The notes beneath the pieces were generated by a model that saw only the letters and a program-made list of their open reading frames with translations, had not been told where the DNA came from and made no database searches. A stretch of DNA of 64,000 nt from Ciona intestinalis (Eukaryota; Chordata; Ascidiacea; Phlebobranchia; Cionidae): the NCBI RefSeq assembly GCF_000224145.3, contig NC_020169.2:2988986-3052985 (forward strand), given 5' to 3'. A program made the position numbers and the translations under genes. This document shows positions 58,886 through 64,000 of this stretch, in pieces (position 1 is the stretch's first letter; every line of letters begins with the position of its first letter).

Positions 58886-60334
58886 TTAGGCGTTTCTTAA
58901 TCTGGTTCGCCTCAGTTTGCTTCTTATTTTGCCTGAACCACCTCTATTACGACGACTTTTAGGTGTTCTGGGAGTCTTTTTCTTCTTCCTTCTTTTAAGT
59001 TCGCTTGCTTTGGCATTCAACTTTTGAAAGTGGGCGGCACTGTTATTTCTTTGTAGCTGTAAACAAAATATGCCGTTAGTAAAATTCTATTACTGTAAGA
59101 TATAGTCTATTACTTTAAGATATAGTATGTTGGGTCCTACGTCCCAGCATAGATGTATGTTATATTTTGTTATTACTAAAGATATAATAGGACAACGGTC
59201 TTAGCGAGTCGTGAGGATACGGTTTAATAAATATTCGAATGTTCTTTGTTTACTACCAAATGGGACAAGAAAATAGAATGAAAAGGTGTCCCATCTTTTC
59301 CCATACTACTATTTATATTGCTACCGATCTATAATCAGTTTAAAACGTTATTTGTTCTTACTTTGTGTCCTCGTTTCGGGCGCCCCCTTCTATCGAATCC
59401 AAGGTAGTAGGTCCTTCTGATTGTACGACGTGATGTAGCGATCGTCTTTTCATGGAAAAATATAAAGAAATTGTTTCCAACCATCTTTTCGTGGAAGTTG
59501 CACGCTGGTGTATGGGTTTTCTAAATCATTAAAACAATCTGTTTACTTAAATATATAACGAAAGTAATATAAAATTGAAATACTATGAGTAATTTCAAAT
59601 TAACCCGACTCATATAATGACTTATTAAAGCTCTGTGTCTTCAGTTATATATACATGTTCACAACATTATAGCGTGATTACCATCGGTCGCATGGCAGTT
59701 ATTACAATATATATATATATAATATATATATATAGATAGCAATATGACAACCGCATGATTTGAACAAATAGGAGACCACATTTATATATAGCTCCAAATC
59801 ATCTTGTATTCATATTTTATAGTCTATGATCCAAGCTCTGTTAAACATGCCCCACTTTTAAATTTCTTTGATATAAACCTCCGTTTTAGAGACCGTGAGC
59901 GTTTGTTGGCCAAAGCAAACGTGCCGAGAACAAATTATTGCTATTTTTCGACGGCTTTTCATTCACTCGCGGTCTGCTTCTTGCACGCAACCCGCTACCC
60001 TAAGCAGATAGCCCCATTAGCTAGCGTGGGTGCATCTTGCTGCAGTAAAGTTGCAGACCAGCTACCACTCTTGTGCACCGGGCCGTTTGGAGGTTTGTGC
60101 TATCATATCTTGCAATCGGTCATTTTCTCTGTTGCGAGCGCTTTTTGTGCACAAAAAAACATGATTTTTTCCCACGCACTTTTTTGCAATAATGTCTTAA
60201 TTAAAATCGATGACCAAGACATCAACTTACCAATCCGACGACCTTTCCCTTCCTGTCAAACGCAAGATATCGACCAGTTTTCACGTTGATTATCGCCACA
60301 ACTCCCGGGCTGATAGATCTTAGTTCCATAATAC
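58886..60334 (-). CDS. Fibroblast growth factor, partial (FGF3/7/10/22-like)
   Basis: Secreted receptor tyrosine kinase ligand. Three 3' exons are read: 60231-60334, 59362-59520 and 58886-59056, giving 143 residues to the TAA at 58886. The first is exactly 104 bp with a phase-1 start, the classic middle-exon size of FGF genes. The beta-trefoil core shows MELRSISPGVVAIINVKTGR, YLAFDRKGKVVG, CNFHEKMVGNNFF and YYLGFDRRGRPKRGHK followed by AAHFQKL in place of the usual HFLP. The tail after the core is extremely basic (KRRKKKKTPRTPKSRRNRGG), which may bind heparan sulfate or act as a nuclear signal. The GVVAI and SGRYLA-like spacing is nearest FGF3/7/10. The 5' exon with signal peptide and first beta strands was not found and may lie further right or outside the window. 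Confidence 0.82.
59122..59312 (-). mobile_element. MITE-like inverted-repeat element, copy 9 (degenerate left end)
   Basis: The right part is intact (gttctttgtttactaccaaa, aaaaggtgtcccatcttttc); the left end has drifted. FGF intron. Confidence 0.6.
59706..59735. repeat. (TA)n microsatellite
   Basis: Two abutting TA runs in the FGF intron between 59520 and 60231. Confidence 0.8.
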
Positions 60335-63300
60335 CTGAAAAAGAAAGGTTGATCAGATTTTGTGGTAATTGGGCAATTCTCCTTCTGCGCTTGCGCAAAT
60401 ACACGCAGAAGCGCGCTATATAAAGCAAGGTTAACACTACAAGAAGCTCTGTAACCTCAAATCGGCTTTGGGTTCCCTTTGCAGTGCCTCCTCAGCGGCA
60501 CGCTTGCAATTAGCATTTAGTTCCTTGTCAACCAAAAGCCACCCGAGTTACCGAGGCCCCAGACGAAGCGTCTCCCCATGTGCGTGTTAACGGCGCAGCA
60601 GGGATTTCGCCATCATCCGTTATCGGTAAGGGCGAAAGCTTTGACAGCTTCCAAATGCTGTTACTCTTGGTTCGGTGGCGAGTTTAAACTGTCAGTTTTG
60701 ATCGTTTTTACTACATTTTTTATCAGTATGTTTTGTTTGGTAAAGGATAGGGCGACGGGCATCCAGGGATGGGCGAAAATCGATTGGCGAGGCATAACCA
60801 AAACAAACCCTCCGATTTAATAACAAAATTCACAACCGGACCATAATTTCACACAGTCAAGCCATAAACCCCAAAGCCGCCGAGTAATGCTCGCGGTAAT
60901 CACTGCCACACCCGGTGGGTTCGGCACTAAACACGGTCGAATGATGGCCGACTTTTATGCCGATCGACGATGCACGACGGGCGCTGAGGCGACGGACAAT
61001 TGCCCCCGTCTCCGTGTTCACACTGCGTGACTACGGATGGCGTCATTGTTCTAACGTAGAGGTAAGCATGAACCGCACACAAACATCACGTCGAATGAGG
61101 TTCATTACACATCCCTCGCTACCACATTGCGCATGTTTATATTTAACGATGCAATCACTGCTTTGTGTGAACCGAACAACAGCTTGCAATGAAACGGTGG
61201 TGAGGCTGCAGCTCCATATGTAGGTGACGTAGGTTCTTTCCATCCATCTCTCATCACTTCCATGGTGGCCTCCTCCTTTTTCGTCGCCACCCCGTGTAAC
61301 AGGACACCCCACAGTCGGGCGCTGATGGATCGATTATTGAGGGCGCCATTTTGTTTGCATGGCCGTTGTCCTCACGGTTGGGAAAAGTTGTTTTGATTTT
61401 TATTATCAATTCTCAAAGAGGGCGGCGCTTCTTTACCTGGCAAGTCATAGCATTTCAAGGTGCGACCTCATTACGAACCATTAGATTTTAGGCTTGTTGT
61501 ATGCCCCTGTCCAAGTAGAATGTTTGTCGAAACAATAAACCGTAAAACGTGTCGATAATCACGGAGCTTCGAGGCGCTGTCGGTCAATTACTCCCGCCTA
61601 ACCTAAACAAGCAGCAAAGCGGCCCCAAGATCGCTAAAGGATCGGGCGAACCTGCCATTTATCTTCACTGTAAAAACATCGCCAACTTCAAATGAGCCGG
61701 TGCGTGGGAACTTGCAGCAAACGTCGTTGCAGCCGCTTCTGTCCCGCTCAAGCAAATCGCTTCACGAACAGAGAAAACCGCGGACCCACCGGCCAATCAC
61801 CGTCGTAAAAAAGATATAATCCCTCTTGCCGCAGCCACAACACTGAGCCGAATAAGAGGCCCACACAACAAGAGCAGCGATTCGGGGTTTCACCTCAAGT
61901 AGCCGGAACATCTGTTAAACCGTAGCGTTTCCAGCCAGCTTCCCCCCAGGATACGTCGCCTACTTACGCCACGTTATAATTTCCGTCAACATCCACGTTA
62001 TTGTTCTCGGTCGCTTAGTGCGACTTTAATTTCGTCATCTGCTGTTTCCTACGATGAGCACACTCTTAAGCAGCACTTGTTTTAACCGTCGCCCACCACT
62101 TACAAAGTGGAAGCAGTTCCCACCAGGCGTTTGCTTTAAACACTTTCCATTCTCACGACCCTTTCATTGAACCATTCCCGTCCACAAGCCTCACAGCTTT
62201 CGAGTAAAGCCAGACGCCGACAGGGCAGCATAAGCTCATTAGCAAATAAACGCTTCTGCTGCCCCCACCGGAGTTGACAGGTTTGTAGAACACCCCGTCT
62301 GATACAGCGCACAGCTTTAAGCACTATATATAAATCAGGGTATTTTGAAACTTTAACCGTGTGGGTCTGTCCAGCTGAAAGCTGGAGTGGCATCTATTAA
62401 TAATTTTTTAAAAATGCATAAAACTTGTTTCCGTCGACTGTTATAAACGTCTCTCTATTTGTATGTCTGACATTTTCTGCACATCGCCTAGTTATACTTT
62501 TGTTATTTTAAACAAAGACCCTGCGTCAGTCCCGAAGCCTGAACACCTCTAAGTACAAGGTACGAGAATAGACACCGGTAGTATTGCTATAGTTATGCGT
62601 AATATCGGCGTGCGTGTGTGTCCATTTATATCTTCACTCACGCGTCTTTTTATCCCAGCAACTATCCAAGGGATTTCATTCTAAGACCCCTGTAGCTAAA
62701 AGGGCTCACGTATTGTACGGAACACGTGTACGTCGTAAGACCCGCCACTCTACATTATTCATGAACGTTATATTGATACAAATCGGTTCCATGACGCGCG
62801 TATGTGGCTATTCGAAGCACACCCGGTTGCGTAATATATAAACTATTATTATATGAGAGAAATTAGTAAATCCTTTGATGCGAAACTTAAGCCACTATCA
62901 TTCATCGCTATAAAACACTGCTTTGTAATTCCGGAAGTTGGAGCGTCAGTCTATAATTACGGATTTTCAGGAATACGCAATTAGCCAATACATCATTTCG
63001 CCTGGCGCGCCGTCGTCTCCTCGCCAAGTGCGACGTTCAAACCAGCGTTGCTGTTCTCCCGCCTTAATCAGCAGGTCACAGGAGTAATAATATTTTTATT
63101 ACGACCTACCGTTGCCAAAGCGCACATACAGTACAACGTGCATTGACAGGGCTTCGCTTTCGCAGTATCGGCGATGTTATTCCACGCCGTCTGAATGTAA
63201 GACTGGGATTTTCGCCGAAGGAAACGTCCAGGTGGCAATTTTGTTTAGATAATTACTAAGCATAATATGATCGCGGTGAACAGAATTAGCGCCTGCATTA

Positions 63301-64000
63301 ATCCTGCTCATTGGCGTGGGCAGACCAGGGTAAAAAACTTTATACATCCGTGCCTTGTATCCTGTACACTTGTTTCGTTCGATTTCTAGCGTGAGATTGG
63401 AAGAGGTATATATGGGATTATATATCCTTTAATTCCACTTACGTTAATTGCTCTTAGCTCGCTCGTCTTAATCTTAATGTTTCATGAGTTTTGACAGCAT
63501 ATAAGAGTGTGCGGTACAGTAGCTAAACTAACATTATAATACATTTCAAATCATGATTTGATACGCGACCGTATTAAAAAAAGTATAAAGTGCACAAAAG
63601 TATAACTTTGCAGGTTTTAACATATAGCATCTGTACAATTATATACAAGTTTGTGTGCTTGAAGCCTAAGTTTCTAACACAAATCACATATTAATTGGGT
63701 CTAAATACTGTAAAGTCATTGGGTATAACTTCCATGCCACAATATTGTTACCCAGATCCATAATATTGCCAAAACAAGTGAAACGGTGTAAATAGCGTTA
63801 ATTATCGCCGATGTCAAGTGCGGATCTAGACTGACCGTCGCCGTGGTCAAAAATTATTCAACACCGATTATACGAAACCCGTAATTTTTGGATAACACGT
63901 CAATTTTTCTACTTTTATCTTACATATTTGGAGGTGGGAAATATATATCTGAAAGCTTTTAAGTGGTTTTTCGTACGTGTTTGGGTGCAGAACTGCGAAG
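60335..64000. other. Gene-poor, CpG-richer right flank
   Basis: No coding exon, RNA gene or repeat of the families above was recognised over 3.6 kb. Composition between about 60.4 and 62.3 kb is noticeably richer in CpG than the rest. A TATATAAA element lies near 60417 and an inverted cttctgcg/cgcagaag pair near 60379-60412. Position upstream of an FGF gene makes cis-regulatory function or a hidden 5' FGF exon plausible. Confidence 0.45.

Noticed and set aside
59804-60289. 161-codon plus-strand frame over the FGF intron and exon
   Set aside because: No domain; it runs antisense into the 104-bp FGF exon and begins in an AT-rich intron.
60578-62393. Frames in the right flank (60578-60820 plus, 61043-61312 minus, 62136-62393 minus) as a possible FGF first exon or FAM227 last exon
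   Set aside because: None shows a signal peptide with the FGF HLQ/HLE-type first strand, nor a FAM227 motif, and none has a phase-1 donor matching the FGF acceptor at 60334.
1-64000. tRNA, rRNA, snRNA, CRISPR or viral sequence
   Set aside because: No cloverleaf with A/B boxes, rRNA-like block, regularly spaced array or retroviral gene was recognised by eye; weak candidates would need a dedicated search.

Overview
The window looks like compact, AT-rich invertebrate-chordate nuclear DNA, most likely from an ascidian tunicate such as Ciona. That assignment is inferred: genes lie a few hundred bases apart, introns are short with GT..AG borders, protein families are animal-type (FGF, LU/CCP/vWA secreted protein, BTB zinc finger, legumain, KIF6), spacing between some genes is operon-like, and dense short inverted-repeat elements are present. 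No bacterial, viral or CRISPR features were seen. One assembly gap of 59 N lies at 46545-46603.

Layout. 1-2.7 kb: no gene seen. 2.7-6.5 kb (-): DRG1 GTPase, divergent from WDR83/MORG1 (+, 7.3-9.5 kb). 9.8-12.0 kb (-): secreted protein with an unusual LU + CCP/sushi + vWA order. 12.9-16.9 kb (-): legumain. 17.5-26.5 kb (+): a tight co-directional run of an IQ-motif protein, ORC5, KIF6 and SSNA1; only 131 bp separate the ORC5 stop from the KIF6 start, with a splice acceptor between them, which suggests a polycistronic, spliced-leader type unit. 26.8-48.5 kb (-): NPRL3 (GATOR1), a 78-residue serine palmitoyltransferase small subunit, ARHGAP19, an 18-exon gene whose single in-phase reading frame joins a PCF11-type CID to a BTB domain and C2H2 fingers, and a C2CD2/TMEM24-like lipid-transfer protein. 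48.9-52.3 kb (-): intronless POLR1B. 53.2-57.3 kb (+): FAM227 family gene. 58.9-60.3 kb (-): the 3' three exons of an FGF ligand, probably of the FGF3/7/10/22 group. 60.4-64 kb: no gene recognised.

The genes are mostly housekeeping (translation GTPase, replication origin recognition, Pol I, mTORC1 control, sphingolipid synthesis, Rho control) mixed with cilium/microtubule genes (KIF6, SSNA1, probably FAM227). Many orthologues that are multi-exon in vertebrates are intronless here (ORC5, NPRL3, ARHGAP19, POLR1B, SSNA1). Introns and spacers carry at least nine copies of one roughly 165-200 bp palindromic-end element, six copies of a second roughly 75-105 bp repeat, and two further fold-back elements. 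The most interesting items are the CID-BTB-zinc finger fusion, the LU-CCP-vWA secreted protein, the FAM227-FGF neighbourhood shared with human FAM227B-FGF7, and the ORC5-KIF6 operon-like junction. Exon borders were placed by eye from GT..AG sites and reading phase; no transcript data or searches were available.
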